Assembly: GCA_014904985.1 (NCBI GenBank)
Contig: MU129057.1
Coordinates: 91,343-155,342, forward strand
Reading direction: 5' to 3'
DNA length: 64,000 bases
DNA from: Hydnum rufescens UP504
Lineage: Eukaryota; Basidiomycota; Agaricomycetes; Cantharellales; Hydnaceae
Below the pieces are notes generated by a model that ran no database searches, was not told the origin of the DNA, and saw only the letters and a program-made list of their open reading frames with translations. Each line of letters begins with the position of its first letter. The first letter of the stretch is position 1. The position numbers and the translations under genes were made by a program. Shown piece by piece: positions 1 through 13,304 of this stretch.

Positions 1-1430
1 GCAACCTGACTTGCAATATTCGGAGGTCCATCAATCTGTTCACAGTGAATAAATTACCCAAAAGAAGAAGCTCATTGCAAACGAATGCCAGAATCATTCC
101 CAAAAAACTCTTACTCAAGGAGTGATGGCTTAGGTCGACCCAACTGAGAATCACTTCACGGTGCACCCTGGAGAGGGCCCATATAATACAGTACAAGTTC
201 AGAGTTGAACTCACTGTCAATGATGTCGGATTTGTATAACGCGGGTGATACACCTTGTTCAGAAAACAGGGAAATATTTGTGCGGTCACTACAGACCACT
301 GCTTTGCAGCTCCACAGCCACATCACCCCGATGGCGGTGGTGAGAAGAGCTTCACCTGTACCAGATGGCATTGCCTGTGCGCATATGAAAAGAATAGCAT
401 CCCTGTCATAAAAAGCTTGGGAGTTGTTTGCTAAAATGTTTACTCATCATCTCTGCCCGCGCGAGGACTGTCTGGGTGACACCTTTGACAAAGGCGGATT
501 CGGCAACCGTCGGACGAGTATTCGCACGGAACTCCATGGGTCGAGCCCGACTCAACGCCAAAGTAATACGAAAACTCCCGTAATAGCTTGGCAGGGCAGG
601 GACATCCCACACACCCATTCTGCTAAATGGGGCTTACTAAGAATTATTGTAGGAGTACCCTTTCCGCTGCATAGGGCCGAGTCTGGGTATAAATCTATTC
701 CTTATTTGGTAGACAAAAGCCAGGTACTGCGGGGACACCCCGCAGACCCTGGCCGCTGCGCGGGGATTATGGGCACCCCGAACCCCAGACTGTGCAGGGC
801 CCAGGACATTAATTAACAATTTGTTGTTTCTTATTTGACAGACAGCAGGGACGTATCGAAGGACAGTGTGAAGAGCATAATAAAAGGACCCGACAATTCG
901 GCCGCGTCAAAATCTGTGGGAAGCACCGAAATTGACGTGGGAATCCGACTCACTGCAAGCTCTATTCGCAATGTTGAATGCTTTATAGTCTTCGTCCTCA
1001 CACCTCTTGTCCTCATTATTCTCCCTCGCTATCATTGAAATGCTTATTCACAGGTGTATCAGAGCACTCATAGTCTCAAGCTGTGCTTCCTCGTATGCCT
1101 CAGTCGGTAAAAATTTTGTCTTTGTAACCACCACACGGTCCACAGACCCACCACTTGTTCGTTAACTCACGTCGCTATCACGCCACAAAACAAATTCGAA
1201 AAATTTAGTTGTTACACTCGCGGTACAGCAACCCCCCTGGAAGTGAGTGGCTTAGGCCACGGGGCCACATCCTATTCCCACCCCAGGGGGATTTACCCCT
1301 TGGGGCCAAAAGTGCGGTGAACCCGTACAATACCCTAATGAGGACAAGGAAAAGAAACCATTAGAGTCAAAAAGAACCATTAAAAATTAAACAAACAGGT
1401 AAGTAACACACATCTTACAGGGAACATAAT
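1..1430. other. Gene-poor stretch
   Basis: No convincing coding region was found on either strand. The open frames here are short, have no recognisable motif, and show no chain of frames that GT-AG introns could join. Two GC-rich palindromic patches are visible, around 725-790 (a CGGGG/CCCCG hairpin) and around 1230-1310 (repeated CCCC and GGGG runs). They could be small repeats or structure in a decayed element, but nothing identifies them. The duplicated laccase segment starts at about 1430. Confidence 0.5.
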
Positions 1431-4400
1431 CATGATGATTCGGTAATATTCGGAGTATCGATATTAATCATGCGCCCGGCGGCTGCCAATAATCCTGGCT
1501 CATTTCATTGTCTTAATTTGCATTGGATTGAAGAGTAACTGTCATTATCCATCTGTGCGATGAAATCGAAGACGGCAATCTAATCGATCAAACATAATCT
1601 CCACTTCTACAAACTAAATGAGGGGGAAAAGCATTGGTTGTCTGATACATGTAAAATGTCCCTTCTGCCTTCATTGTCCATTTCCTCGAGAATGTCATAA
1701 ATCGCGACCGAGACCATTCACCATTGTCCATCCAATCATTATGGCCGCCAAAACGTAGTATAAAGCAGAGCCCTCAAGAAATATCCGGTATCCCAACCAT
1801 CTTCCTATCCATGTGCTGGAGTATTGACAGTCTCCCCAGGTGGGAAATTGCACGAGTCGCAGAGCTGCATTAGGAAAGATTCAGCCGGACCATCAGAACA
1901 TCAGCGCACGATGATGAAATATTCATCAAGGACGAAGAATGGGGACGCACATGAAGAGCCGCATCAGGAATATCGAACTTTCTGAACAGCCTGGGGCTGG
2001 ACGACAACGGCGGCCATTTTTCCATGCACAAGATGCCAGCCTGAGATACAGACACACATTTAGGATAACACGGCTAAAAGGTCCCCCTCCTTCAGCGGAA
2101 CAGGCTCACCCAGATGACAGTGGAGCGCAAAGACCCCGGCTCATCAGTCAGAATTCGAAGGATGGCATACTGTACCCCGCGTGATAATGAGCTGAAGCGT
2201 TCAGACAAATGCAAAAAAAATGTCAATCGAGGATTAAGAGCTCATTGGGGAAAGGACAAACCGTATCTCGCCGAAGCGGATTCGTTAGATCGAAAGAGCT
2301 TGACGGCAACTTCGCGTACGACTCAGGCGTTAACACACCTTGGCCTCTCGCAACAATGTAGAATGCCTTCCCATCTAAAGGAAGCGAGCATCATAAAAAG
2401 GCATGCTCAACAACAGGAGGACCTGCGATACCCACGAAGATGATATGGGTGGTCCACCGCCACATCTTTGTTATTGATGATAATATCTGCTGCACCACTC
2501 TGCGCGAATACGGTATGTGCGATGATAGATTCATTCAGCGGCAATCCCTTGTGCACCTGAAAGAGCATTGGGTCGTATGGCAACTATGTAATGAAGTCAG
2601 ATGCGTTAGATATTGCGTCGGTGAAGACAATCGAAAATGTAGGAGAGATTACATTTGTCCACGTCACATTGTTGAAGTAAAAGTCGAAGATCGTGACGTT
2701 CTGTGGAGTTAATGGAAATCCAACTACCGAGTCCTGTTCATCAGGGGGGACGAATGAATGCCACACCAAATAACAACAAAGACCAGAAACGAACCAAAAA
2801 CCAGGTGGACAGCACAGTCTGTGGGGCCTCAGCCTTCACAGCAGGAACGAGAGCATCCGATATAAGGTCAGGGCATGAGGTCGCATTAACATGAGGGTCA
2901 GACCAATCGTTCGTCGCGGGCAACTGGTGACTCGGAGCCATCCCGTCCTCGACATAGCGGAGAATGGCAAGGCCAAGGCCGGTGTCCCCTGGTGGAACAG
3001 CCAAGAGATTCTGGGCACAGAATTGGGCTCGGAGCCAGAATGCGTCGCCAGCCTTTCCTTGAGATGTATCGATTATAAAGTCATACTATCGTCCTGGGTG
3101 AGTAATAGTCGAGAGGTTGCAAAGTAACGTATCTCACTCGTTCTCCAATTGGGACCAGCACGCGATGGATGCCGGACGGACCCAAGACCTCCGTTTCATC
3201 AGCGGAGATGATATTCAAAGGGTGCTTGTCGATTGAAACCGTCAAGAATGCTGAAGAGTGGTATCAACGACAGGCGCTCAGAAACGTGGGAGTGAAAACA
3301 CACCTCAGTCCCAGGATTGATAACGCGGAATCTGTATTTTTTGCTAGGTTGCACCTGGATTTCCGGTAGCGGCTTTTGCTGGCAATGTGCATTCGTGGGG
3401 GCTTGTGAGCAGTTGAACACGCCTTTCGAAAATCAATTAGTGATATGTCCAAGGCAGAGAACCACGCCTGCACCCACAGCTCCGTCGATTAAGATTGAAT
3501 CTGGAAGACTGAGCGCAGCGAATGCCCGGAAAGGCTCAGTAAATGTATCCTTAATGATAGTCTCCGCCGTTAGGTGCCTGGACGGAAATCAATAAGCAGC
3601 TCCCATGATGAAAGGCGAAAACGACATTACTTCCAGTCGGAGATAAATAAGACTCTCTCATGATCATAGTCCCTTCCGCGAATATAAACATCGGTGGGGC
3701 TGTGCACAATTAGTGGCCCCTGTCTCAACGTCAGAACTAGGGTTATAAGATCGCTGACACGGGATGTACGCACCATAAGCCCATCGGCTTGAGTATTTCC
3801 CTAATAATGAAAATTCTGTTCCAGTCTTTACGCGCGGGTCAGAGAGGAAACTCACAAAGTGGGAATGCCAAAAGAATGTTCCAGACTGCTGCTGGATAGT
3901 GAACTAATAAAGAGTACATGTAGCTTACGAGAACAAACATTAGGGAATCAGGGTGCACTCACGTTATAAGTGTATGATCCACCGGAGGGAATTGGGCACT
4001 GTGTGATCCCGGGGACTCTGAAAAATGGGATTGTCGAACAAAGAGGTCTGCGATCAGCGGAGAAGAAGAACATACCCGTCTGACCACAGAGAGCCTATCT
4101 GGTTAATCCCATGGAAGTCTGAAGACCAACGGTGGTGAGTGCCTGGCCAGGACGGAACATAATGGTAGAACACACGGATGCCGGTCCCTGAGTCTAAGTC
4201 ATTCTTGACGTGTACGATGATGGTGTCCCCTTCGTTTGCTTCGATAAGTGGCCCAGGATATTGATTGTTAACAACGATCATTCTACGAGGGTAGCCATCG
4301 GGGGCTAAGAGAATCGATGTAATGTTGGTATCCAATAAAGCACGAAACAAGCTCACCACCAATTGCCCAGCTCACTCTCCAATGATATACGCGCGTCGTA

Positions 4401-5095
4401 GGCTTGTCCGTCACGACAAAAGTTGTCGTCAAGGATGAGGGCCGCTGAAAAGGGGTCCGTGTCAGCACGTGGCTCGTACCCTATGCCGTGTACGGACCGT
4501 TATTATGGGAGACCCAATCGAGCTTGTAATGATCGGGGGGAGGGGGAGGACACTGATCGTGCGGAGAGTGATGCCATCTGGGGGCGATGGCAGCAAATGG
4601 GCTCGCCCCCGATTCCACAGCAAAGGAGAGGGCAAGCACGGCAAAGTGCCAATTTCGAAGATTCATAACGAAGAGTCGGCGAGTCCCACAGAGGGTGACC
4701 CCCTTCTGGTCTACTGTACCTTTTTATAGGGTACAGTAAGAGTCAGACGAGTTATGTCAGTTTGAAATTATTTACACTTACGTTTAACATTTCCCCTGCA
4801 CAGCTCCAGGTTTTAGCATGAGAAAAGCAGCGGCCTCACTATCCCGCTGGAACGTGTCGTTGGCAGGATGACCCTTTCGATCCTTCCACTCAGAAAATCG
4901 AGACAAGAAAGCATCGTACATTGGCCGAATGTGTTAGGTGAAGGGAGAATGGTGCCATTCAAAATAGGAAATAGCCACCGCTACAGCCCTTGGCGACCCA
5001 TGTTCGATGTGCTCTCCATCGTGGCCACTAAGCGCACATTTGGTAGGACACACTTGGGGATGGATGGATGCACGCATAGGTGCCGCATACGTACA
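1430..5095. repeat. Tandem duplication, unit 1 (laccase locus)
   Basis: This segment and 6240-9790 are diverged direct copies in the same orientation. Similarity starts in the 3' flank of the laccase (near 1460-1550 against 6265-6350, sharing the string ATTGAAGAGTAACTG), runs through the whole gene including introns, and continues upstream of the start codon to about 5090 (against about 9780), where both share text around CATCGTGGCCA. Because introns and flanks match, the duplication was at DNA level and covers more than the coding region. Edges are approximate. Confidence 0.75.
1901..4666 (-). pseudogene. Laccase (multicopper oxidase), decayed copy 1
   Basis: Secreted laccases oxidise phenols and lignin-related compounds with four copper ions, reducing O2 to water. 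The start at 4666 gives a typical signal peptide (MNLRNWHFAVLALSF...). Copper-ligand segments are recognisable in order: HFHGI (split by an intron near 4130-4190), WHSHF near 3865, HPYHLHG near 2440 and HCHLGWHLVHG near 2000-2120. About ten short GT-AG introns are needed. Lesions relative to copy 2: CAG to TAG at 2584-2586 (an in-frame stop), a missing base near 2136 just before the HCHL motif, an extra A near 4418-4421, an intron donor out of phase near 3310, and an extra A near 1980 that would end translation at 1964 instead of 1901. The nonsense codon cannot be a simple indel error. The family call is secure; loss of function is likely. Confidence 0.8.
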
Positions 5096-5099
5096 TGAT

Positions 5100-6240
5100 T
5101 ACCGTTGCGGTGACCGGCTCAACTGAATTATCAATTAAATAGAGCCGAGTAGGAACAACGTTAACAGCGCCTACTAGTTATGGTATTTTTTTATTGGAAC
5201 AGCAAAGAGTCTATACTTACAGTAAAATGCAAATCATCAATTGCAAGTCCCAGGTGAAAAGCTGTGTGATGAGACCATTACAGTAAGAGGCTATCCTGTT
5301 TGATCGACTCCGAGCTGCGGCGTCATCAGCTGGACATACCCGATTTAGTCAAGATCAGGCCAACACACTGCCATTTGATGGCGCGAAAGAGCGTGCTGCT
5401 TCAATTTCAAAAAGACAGAGCACAGCAGAAACTTTGACGAAAAAACAGGGCGTTCGGTTGCCGGTACCGGTGAACTCTATTTTTGCATGCTTGCCTACCT
5501 CCGGCTACCTCCGTCACCCTCATCCGAGATTTCTCCAAGGCTCGCTCGCTGGCACTCCCTCTTCTAGTTCTACTGTTGCTGTGCCAAAGGAACGAAAAAG
5601 TGGCACTCAGGCGCAGTGGTATATTATATAAGCAGCCAAAACTACACTGTTTGAACTTTAGTGTCTCGAGTCCCCAAGATGAACTTCAGGAGGGAGCAAG
5701 GCTGTGAAACAGCACTGTTTCGAGTCACCAAACTGACCTTGAATGATACACCATTGCTTATGGTTCAGAAATATTTACTTCTTGCGAAGTATGGATGGAC
5801 TGAGGCTCAAAAGCAGATATGCGTAGCCTAGCTGCAGACCGACAATGTTACCATCTCTGGATGAGCTCTACCGTCTCTGGCCCAAAGACTCGATCATGAT
5901 GACTATATATGTCACACTTCTCTTCTTTCTTTTGTTCAGCCTATTATTTACTTGACGCCAGGTGGCAGACTAATTTCGTGAACCGGATATTCCAAGTTAA
6001 GAGAGGCGACAAGGACAATTCCACACTTTATATTGTGAGTTCACACTGCCTTCTCCTCTACTGTCTTCAACTTCTTGCACCTGGGATGCTCCTCATCGTC
6101 GACTTGGAAGCAACTAATGACGAAGGCAACACAATGGTCCTCCGTGGCCATCCAGCTTCCGAGTGGATCAAGGCCCATCGGGCACTTCCCATTAGGATCG
6201 TGGGGTTGTACTTCTCCCTAACTGACTACCCTCGAACTAT
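5100..6240. other. Spacer between the duplicated laccase units
   Basis: This 1.1-kb stretch lies between the two duplication units. One plus-strand open frame (5909-6250) encodes a hydrophobic-then-polar peptide with no family signature, and its upstream part reads like random sequence. No tRNA, terminal repeats or transposase fragments were seen. It may hold the promoter and terminator regions of the flanking laccase copies. Confidence 0.4.
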
Positions 6241-9200
6241 GCAGCTATGATATACGAGAATAAATATTAATGCATGCACTCGGGGCCACCAATCCTGGGG
6301 CGTTTCATGGTCAGCCTTAATTTGCCACGGATTGAAGAGTAACTGCCATAATAGGCTTGAAGATGAGTGAGATACATATGTAGTGCCTGCATTTCCTCGA
6401 TAATCTAATCAATCAAACATAATTTCTCCCTGAAGTGAATGACGGGGGAAGGCGTTGCATCGGTAGTCTGAGACCTAAGAAATCACTTTCTTCGAGAATG
6501 CCACAAATCATGGGGGAACCACTCATTGATCGAGGGACCCGCGCCTTACGTATCTTTGTGTCTTGTCCAAGTTTTGTGCCTCAAAGACCACAGACCTTTT
6601 CGAGTCCATTTGTCTATCTAATCGACGAAACATACAGTAATATTTTACATGGGCCTCGCGGAATCTCTAGTGTCCCAACTATATTCCTAACCGTGTGATG
6701 GAGTATCGACAGTCACCCCAGGTGGGAAATTGCACGAGTCGCAGAGCTACATAGAAAAATTCGGCCGGATTATCAGAACAGGGCGATGATCAAGTATTCA
6801 TTGAGACCAAGAATAGCGGAACGCACATGAAGAGCCGCTTGGGGGATCTCCAGATCCTGAACGGCTTGGGGTTGGACGACAACGGCGGCCATTTTTCCAT
6901 GCACAAGATGCCAGCCTGCCAGTGAAATACAGACATTTAGAATGAACACGGTAGAAGATTCCCCTCCTTCGGTAGGGTAGGCTCACCCATGTGACAATGG
7001 AGGGCAAAGACCCCTGGCTCGTCAGTCGGAATTCGAATGATGGCATACGTAGCCCGCGGATCACGAACTGGAACGTTGGGACAAATGGAGAAAATTGTTA
7101 ATAGAGTACAAGAACTCCTCGGGGAAAGGACAAACCGTATCTCGTCGGAGTGGATTCGATGTATTGAAAAAGCTTGGGGGCAGCGCTGCGTAGGCGTCGG
7201 CCGTTAATGCCCCTTGGCCTCTTGCAACAATGTTGAATATCTTCCCATCTGAAGCAAGTAAACATCAACAAAAGGCATCATCAAGAACCGGGAAGCCTCC
7301 GACACCCACGAAGATGATATGGGTGGTCAACAGTCGCATCTCTGTTATTGATGATAATATCGGCTGCTCCGCTTCCCGCAAATACGGTATGCGCGATGAT
7401 AGATTCATCCAGCGATAATCCCTTGTGCACTGCAAAGAGCATTGGGTCGTAGGGCAACTGCGTAATGACGGAAGACATGTCAGATACTGCTTCGCAGAAA
7501 AATGATCGACAACGTAGGAGACATTACATTTGTCCATGTCACATTGTTGAAGTAAAATTCGAAAATCGTTATGTTCTGTGCGGTCACTGGAAACCCAGCT
7601 ACCGAATTCTGTCCGCCAAGGGGGGCAAATTAATACCACACCAATAGAAAAAAATACCGAAACGAACCAAAACCCAGCTAGACTGGACAGTCTCCGGCAC
7701 CTGAGCCCTGACAACAGGAACGAGAGCATCCGATGAAAAGCCGGGACATGAGGTCGCATTAACATGAGGATCATTCCAATCGGTCGTCGTGGGCAACTGG
7801 TGACTCGGAGTCGTCCCGTCACTGACATAGCGGATAATAGCAAGACCAAGGCCATTGTATCCTGGTGGAACAACCACGTAATTCTGGGGACAGAATTGGG
7901 CTCGGAGCCAGAATGCGTCGCCATTCTTTCCTTCAGATGTATCGATTACGAAGTCATACTATCATCGGGGGTGAGTAACAGTTGCTTGGTTTCAAAGTAA
8001 CGGATCTCACTCGTTCCCCAAGTGACATTTGCACACTATGAACGCCGGACGGACCGGAGACCTCCGTGGCATCAGCGGAGATGATGTTCAATGGGTGGTT
8101 GTCGAGTGAAACCGTCAAGAATGCTAAGAGTGGTATCAACGACAAGCGTTCAGAACCGTGGGAGTGGAACAAACCTTCAGTCCCAGGATTGATAACGCGG
8201 AGTCTGTATTTTTTGTTCGGTTGCAATTGGATCTCCGGTGGCGCCTGTTGCTGGCAAGTCGCATTCGCGGGGGCTTGTGAGCAGTTGAACACACCCTTTG
8301 AGAATCATTAGCGATGTGACCGAGTCACAGAAGCTGCACTCACCGCTCCTTCGAATAAGTATGAATCTGGAAGACCGAGGAGAATCCCTGACTTGAAAGG
8401 CGTATTAAAAGTAGTGTTAATGATAGTTGCCGCCGTTAGGTGCCTGGGCGAAAATTAATAAGCAGCTCCCAAGCAAGAAATGCGAAAATGACATTACTTC
8501 CAGTCGGAGATAAATAGGACTCTCTCATGGTCATAGTCTCTTCCGCGAATATAAGCATCGTTGGGGCTATGTACAATTAGTGGCCCCTGTCTCAATGTCA
8601 GAACCAGGGTTATAAGATCGTTGACACGGGATGTACGCACCATAAGTCCGTCAGCTTGGGTATTTCCCTAATAAATATAAATTCTGTTTCAGCCTAGATG
8701 CGTGCCTCAGTGATGAAACTCACGAGGTGGGAATGCCAAAAGAATGTCCCAGACTGCTGCTTGGATAGTGAACTAGTAAAGAGCACATATGAGCACAGCA
8801 TAAGGATTGGGCCATCAGGGTGCACTCACGTTATAGGTATATGAACCGCCAGAGGGAATTGGGCATTGCGTAATCCCCGGAGTTCTGCCAAATAGGGCCG
8901 TCAAACAGAGAGGCCTTGGATTAGTGGAGAAGAACATACCCGTCTGACCATATAGTGCCTATTTGGTTAATCCCATGGAAGTCTGAAGACCAACGGTGGT
9001 GAGCGCCTGACCAGGACAGAATCTAATCGCAAAACGCACGGATGCCAGCCCCGGTGTCCAAGTCATTCTTGACATTTACGATGATAGTGTCCCCTTGGTT
9101 TGCTTCGATAAGCGGCCCAGGATATTGATTATTAACCACGATCATTTGACGAGGGAAGCCATCGGGGGCTGATAGAAACGATTCAAATTTTACCCCCCCA

Positions 9201-9790
9201 ATAAAATACAAAGCAAACTTACCACCAATTGCATAGCTCACCCTCCAATTATATACCCGGGTCGTGGGCTTGTCCGTCACCACAAAGTTGTCATCAAGCT
9301 CCCCTGATGAGGCGTGTGTTAGCCCTTCGCTATATTTACTCCATATCCTATGAGGTGTACAGACCAGTATTGCGGGTGATCCAATCCAGTTTGTAATCAC
9401 CCGGGGAAGGGGGAGGACACTGATTTTTCGGAGAGTGCCTGGGGGCGATGGCAGCAAATGGACTCGCCTCCGATCCCACAGCAAAGGAGAGGGCAAGCAC
9501 GGCAAGGTGCCAATTTCTAAAATTCATGATGAAGAGTCAGCGGGCGCACAGAGGGAGACTGCCTTTAGTTTCACCCTTATAATGTTTGGGCGAATGATGT
9601 CAGACCAATATTACATGACATTCATAGCTTCCCATGCATAGATCCACTGCCGAGCCTGACACAGATCCATGTTTTGTGATGATGGGCGGCTTTTGGGGTA
9701 TTGAACCCATGTCGGATCCGCTCTATATCGTGGCCATCACTCTCACATTTGCCAGGAGAAATGTGGGGATGCATGCATCGAAAACAGGCG
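6240..9790. repeat. Tandem duplication, unit 2 (laccase locus)
   Basis: This is the second, same-strand copy of the segment at 1430-5095. Base-level similarity covers the 3' flank, all exons and introns of the laccase, and about 250 bp upstream of the start codon. See unit 1 for the matching landmarks. Edges are approximate. Confidence 0.75.
6773..9527 (-). CDS. Laccase (multicopper oxidase), copy 2, frame-broken
   Basis: Better preserved than its neighbour at 1.9-4.7 kb. The start at 9527 gives a signal peptide (MNFRNWHLAVLALSFAVGSEA). The mature part shows the N-terminal cupredoxin segment (NNQYPGPLIEANQGDTI), HFHGINQIG with a short intron inside the first copper motif, WHSHL, HPYHLHG and HCHMGWHLVHG, ending with ...EYLIIALF and a stop at 6773. 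Two single-base insertions relative to copy 1 break the frame: an extra base near 8760-8762 just before the WHSH motif, and a run of five A (plus strand) at 7498-7502. The intron following NPLRRDT also does not join in phase. These could be true lesions or homopolymer errors. If corrected, it would be a complete secreted laccase of normal family length. Confidence 0.75.
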
Positions 9791-12429
9791 CCACATTGTG
9801 GATGCCGTACACTGATGGAAATGGTCGGAGACTGCCCGGGAATACCGTACTGTATGGATGCTTGCAGTCCTGTCCCAGGATTATTTTGTCGCAGCCAGCT
9901 GATAAATCGCTTGTAAATCCGGGTCTAAGTTACTGTAGTAAGCACCCGATCGCAGCGCCCTTGCAAGCTTCAGGTGAGATCATGATGCCAAGCAAAAATT
10001 ACCGTTCTCGCGGATCGGCATATCCCGAGGCCTTTAGCGCCCGCTCCTGGTACGAAAGAAAGTGATCCAAGTCTAAAGTGCCTCCACGAAAACCGAGCAG
10101 AACTTGTGAGCGGATCCGGGCCCCGGCCTCCCAATCCAGGTATCCCACTGATTGACGGGCGTGGCAGCAATCAAATACCTGATACTGCGGTGTGAGGAAC
10201 TCGTGATAGACTATTGTTTTTGATCCAGAATTTCAATTTATGGGGGTTCTCGGTGAAGTCCTTGCGAGTTATTCGCAATGATGGATTAACCATGTATTGA
10301 ATGCCACGGCTATGAAACATTCTCGGAGCTCCGGAAGTGTTGTGCCTTAACTCCGACAATATGGATCATGTCATGATTAAGCCTTTCACAGGAGTACCAT
10401 TAAATGCATTACATAATTTAGCCTCCGCCACAAATATTCATCTTATTTTCTCTGCCTATGGAAGAGAGAAAGCAGGGTTATATCGAATACCCTATTGTAA
10501 GCTTGGCGGAAATAACAAAAAACATCGATATGGCAGCAGGAACAAACGACATACGAACGTAGCATTCAAGAACGGCAAGCGCTGGAAACGGCGAGCGGGT
10601 GCAGTGTTCACAGGAATTTTACATTGATCCGGGGGATTTGTGCAGTGGGATGCGGGGAGGCGGCACCACAGTTACGCGGATTATTCACTCAAGGCTTCTT
10701 ACTTCTGGGCACCATCGGCTGACGAATCCAATATCACTGTGATGTGATCCGAAGCCACTGATCCCGTACCACTCCAACATCATATCAGTAGCAACCCTCA
10801 CTTTTACACTTTACACGCGGCTGAATGCAGAGTGTTTTTCAAAGATGCTGTGATCTCGTCTTGGAGTTCCCCACTTGCAATCGTCATCATGTCTCTAACA
10901 TGCAGAAGGACCTCACCAGCCCAATGCTCAATGGCAGAAATGCACCCAAGTTAAGATGCCCTGTATCGGACACGCATTGCTAGCAGCGGAAAATTTTTGT
11001 GACGTGACATTTGTGCTATTTTGTGTGGGGGGTGACACGGCCCCAGATAGACGTTTATCAGTCATGTACAACTCACTACTACCTCTTCATGAGTCCCTCC
11101 TCGACTGCTTTCTCTGCAGCTCCCCTGACCACCTAAAGAGTTTGTGTCTTCCAGTTCCAATCTGTTTTTTTTTAACCATTTCGCTCATTCTCTCATTTTT
11201 CCAACCGTTGTTACCGTTCAATTGTCCGCTTATTCTATCATTCGTTAAACCATTCGAGTCTTCACGCTTTGTGGCTCCACGCAAATAGCAGGTCAAAAGG
11301 ATGGTTACCTGGAGCATAGTCTCCCGACGACAGAGGATACAAGGACAAGGCATCCCTCTCTGGGTCCTGTGCATCATTTCATCCTCGCCGAAGCAAGAAA
11401 TGCAAACATGGGCATGTCAGCTACACGAACTACTATTAGCACATCTTCTATGGTTTTGCTCCCAAGAGTCTTCGTCGAGGACCTATCTTTCCCAGACCAT
11501 GAAGCGGGTCGCTCCAAGGCGTCCTACACATCACTCGCCCGGTCCATGATCCTCGACGCGGGCTTACGTTTATGCTGCGCAGCGAAGGAGTGAGACGCAA
11601 AACTCTGGACGTTCCGCAAATCTGATTTCTAGATACTCCCACCGAAGCGACTTCCCCTTGATACCAAATTTCGTGGCTCATTCCTCTGCGCGTCGGGCGT
11701 AGAGGCGTGACTCCCCACCGTACAGAAGCATCGTAAATATACCGATGTTTCTCCCCTTCATGCGGATGATTTAGCTAGAGACACTACTCTTTCCCCTGTC
11801 AACTCCACAATGTCAGAATACATACTCCTCTAGATTCTGCCGAGATTCGTTCTCGGGTCATGGCGAGGAGCGCATCTGTTTAGCAATGGCGGGCCTCGGA
11901 TCGACTGCCTCCCCTGTATATGCATGGCAATCTGTCTTGTCGCCTCTCTTCCATATGCAATGTCCCTGCACCACGATAGCCTTCGGTACATTGTAGCATA
12001 CCACCCATCAGTGGCTTTGATATGGCGGCCCCGCCAGCGGCGTATGTCCCACCGAACTCCTGATGGTCGTCTAGAAATTCTAAGGCCCATGATTGTATTG
12101 ACGGCCAGAAGGCCAGTAGCGGCGAGAATGAGAGCTAGACCTAGCTATATCGCATAGATGTTGGTGTGTTGGTGGGAATGAAATGGAAATGTTTAATGCA
12201 AGGGATTCAAGGACAGACCACTGATGAACATGACGATCGGAGTGAATGGGGTAATGCCATCTCGGAGGAGTACGTAGACGAGAAGAGGAATGCTCCAATA
12301 CAAGGAGATATAATTGGAGAACAGGACAAGGTCCCTTTTGGAACTCCGTATGGCCAGGGTCGAGCTGGCGCACCATGGCAACCCAAGGATCCGCACGATC
12401 ATTTTGTGTTTCGTAGAGTTCAGCGGTCA
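9791..12429. other. Gene-poor stretch with possible membrane-protein fragment
   Basis: No gene can be supported between the laccase duplication and GNA1. On the minus strand around 12195-12400 and 12060-12165 two hydrophobic segments (one containing LVLFSNYISLYWSIPLLVYV, the other LALILAATGLLAVN) could be exons of a small multi-pass membrane protein, but no start, end or family is clear. The plus-strand frame at 10956-11288 is hydrophobic and low in complexity and looks non-coding. Confidence 0.3.
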
Positions 12430-13193
12430 TCACAATTTAGGCGCATCCGGTGTAGCAGCAACGTATTTGGCCTGAGTGGACCAGGTAGATGATTGGGCAC
12501 ACGCGGTCGTTGTACCAGGTTGAAAAGAGGGGAAATACACGCACCATTTCGTTTCCCTTCACCTCGTAGCCACATTTTACGTAGAAAGCTGAAGCGGGGG
12601 GGGGGGGGACGTAGTGAGTCTGAACCTGCTACAAAACGTCCGCCGCCAGACAACAATGGTATGAGACTCACGTATGTTTTCAGTGCTACAATCTAGGATA
12701 GTCTTGTACGCTCCTCGACTCTCACTAATCGCAGTCAGAGCCTGAATGATCCTCAGACCCAGCTTGGCCCCTTGAACCTTTTTATCCACCGCTATATCTT
12801 CGATATGCCCCACGATCCCCAAGTCGCGGATGAATTTGTGTTCCATGAAAACGCACCCGACGGCAACGATTATGTCCATGCGCTTGTCAATAATGACTAT
12901 GGTGTAGTACGTGTTTGGGATAGAGAGGAGCACTTGGAATCGGGAGAGGTACGCTGCTGGTCCCGGGTCGGGTGTTTGTGTCAACACAGAGAGCACAGAG
13001 AGGTGATTGCGCGTATAATCGGTCGATGCGAGGGGTCGCATCTGATGCAGATTCGTGAGCAGAGGGATATCGGGATTTGGATGAAGGGGTGGCGTACGTG
13101 CAGGTGTTCAGGCAACAATTGTTTGATATCATGCGGGATGACCTTGAGGTCAAACAAGAGCTCCAGCTCATCATCAGGGGTGAATCTGGCCAT
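12430..13193 (-). CDS. GNA1: Glucosamine 6-phosphate N-acetyltransferase
   Basis: This cytosolic enzyme transfers acetyl from acetyl-CoA to glucosamine 6-phosphate on the route to UDP-GlcNAc, the precursor of chitin and N-glycans. Four exons are proposed. Exon 1 (13193-13098) encodes MARFTPDDELELLF; a 56-bp intron (13097-13042) follows. The GNAT core is clear in exon 2: VGCVFMEHKFIRDLGIVGHI, then EDIAVDKKVQGAKLGLRI with the acetyl-CoA loop (family Q/RxxGxG/A, here QGAKLG), then YKTILDCSTEN. The next exon gives FYVKCGYEVKGNEM and the last gives AKYVAATPDAPKL before the stop. The third exon is preceded by an unusually long run of 13 C on the sense strand (12596-12608) serving as polypyrimidine tract. 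Length fits the family (about 160-190 residues). Confidence 0.9.
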
Positions 13194-13304
13194 TAGTATC
13201 TTTCCACTTTCTCGTGCGTGAGGGCGTGTGCTTTACGAGGGTCTTGACACTTGACAGGTGGCAAGTAGGTTTCTGCATTCGGTGCAAATCAATGCAAACA
13301 ATAA

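Noticed and set aside
424..816. 130-codon open frame on the plus strand near the left edge
   Set aside because: Composition looks random, no ATG-supported exon chain, no motif; overlapped by equally long minus-strand frames.
10956..11288. Hydrophobic plus-strand frame suggestive of membrane helices
   Set aside because: Low-complexity T/C-rich DNA gives Leu/Phe/Ser-rich frames by chance; no partner exons.
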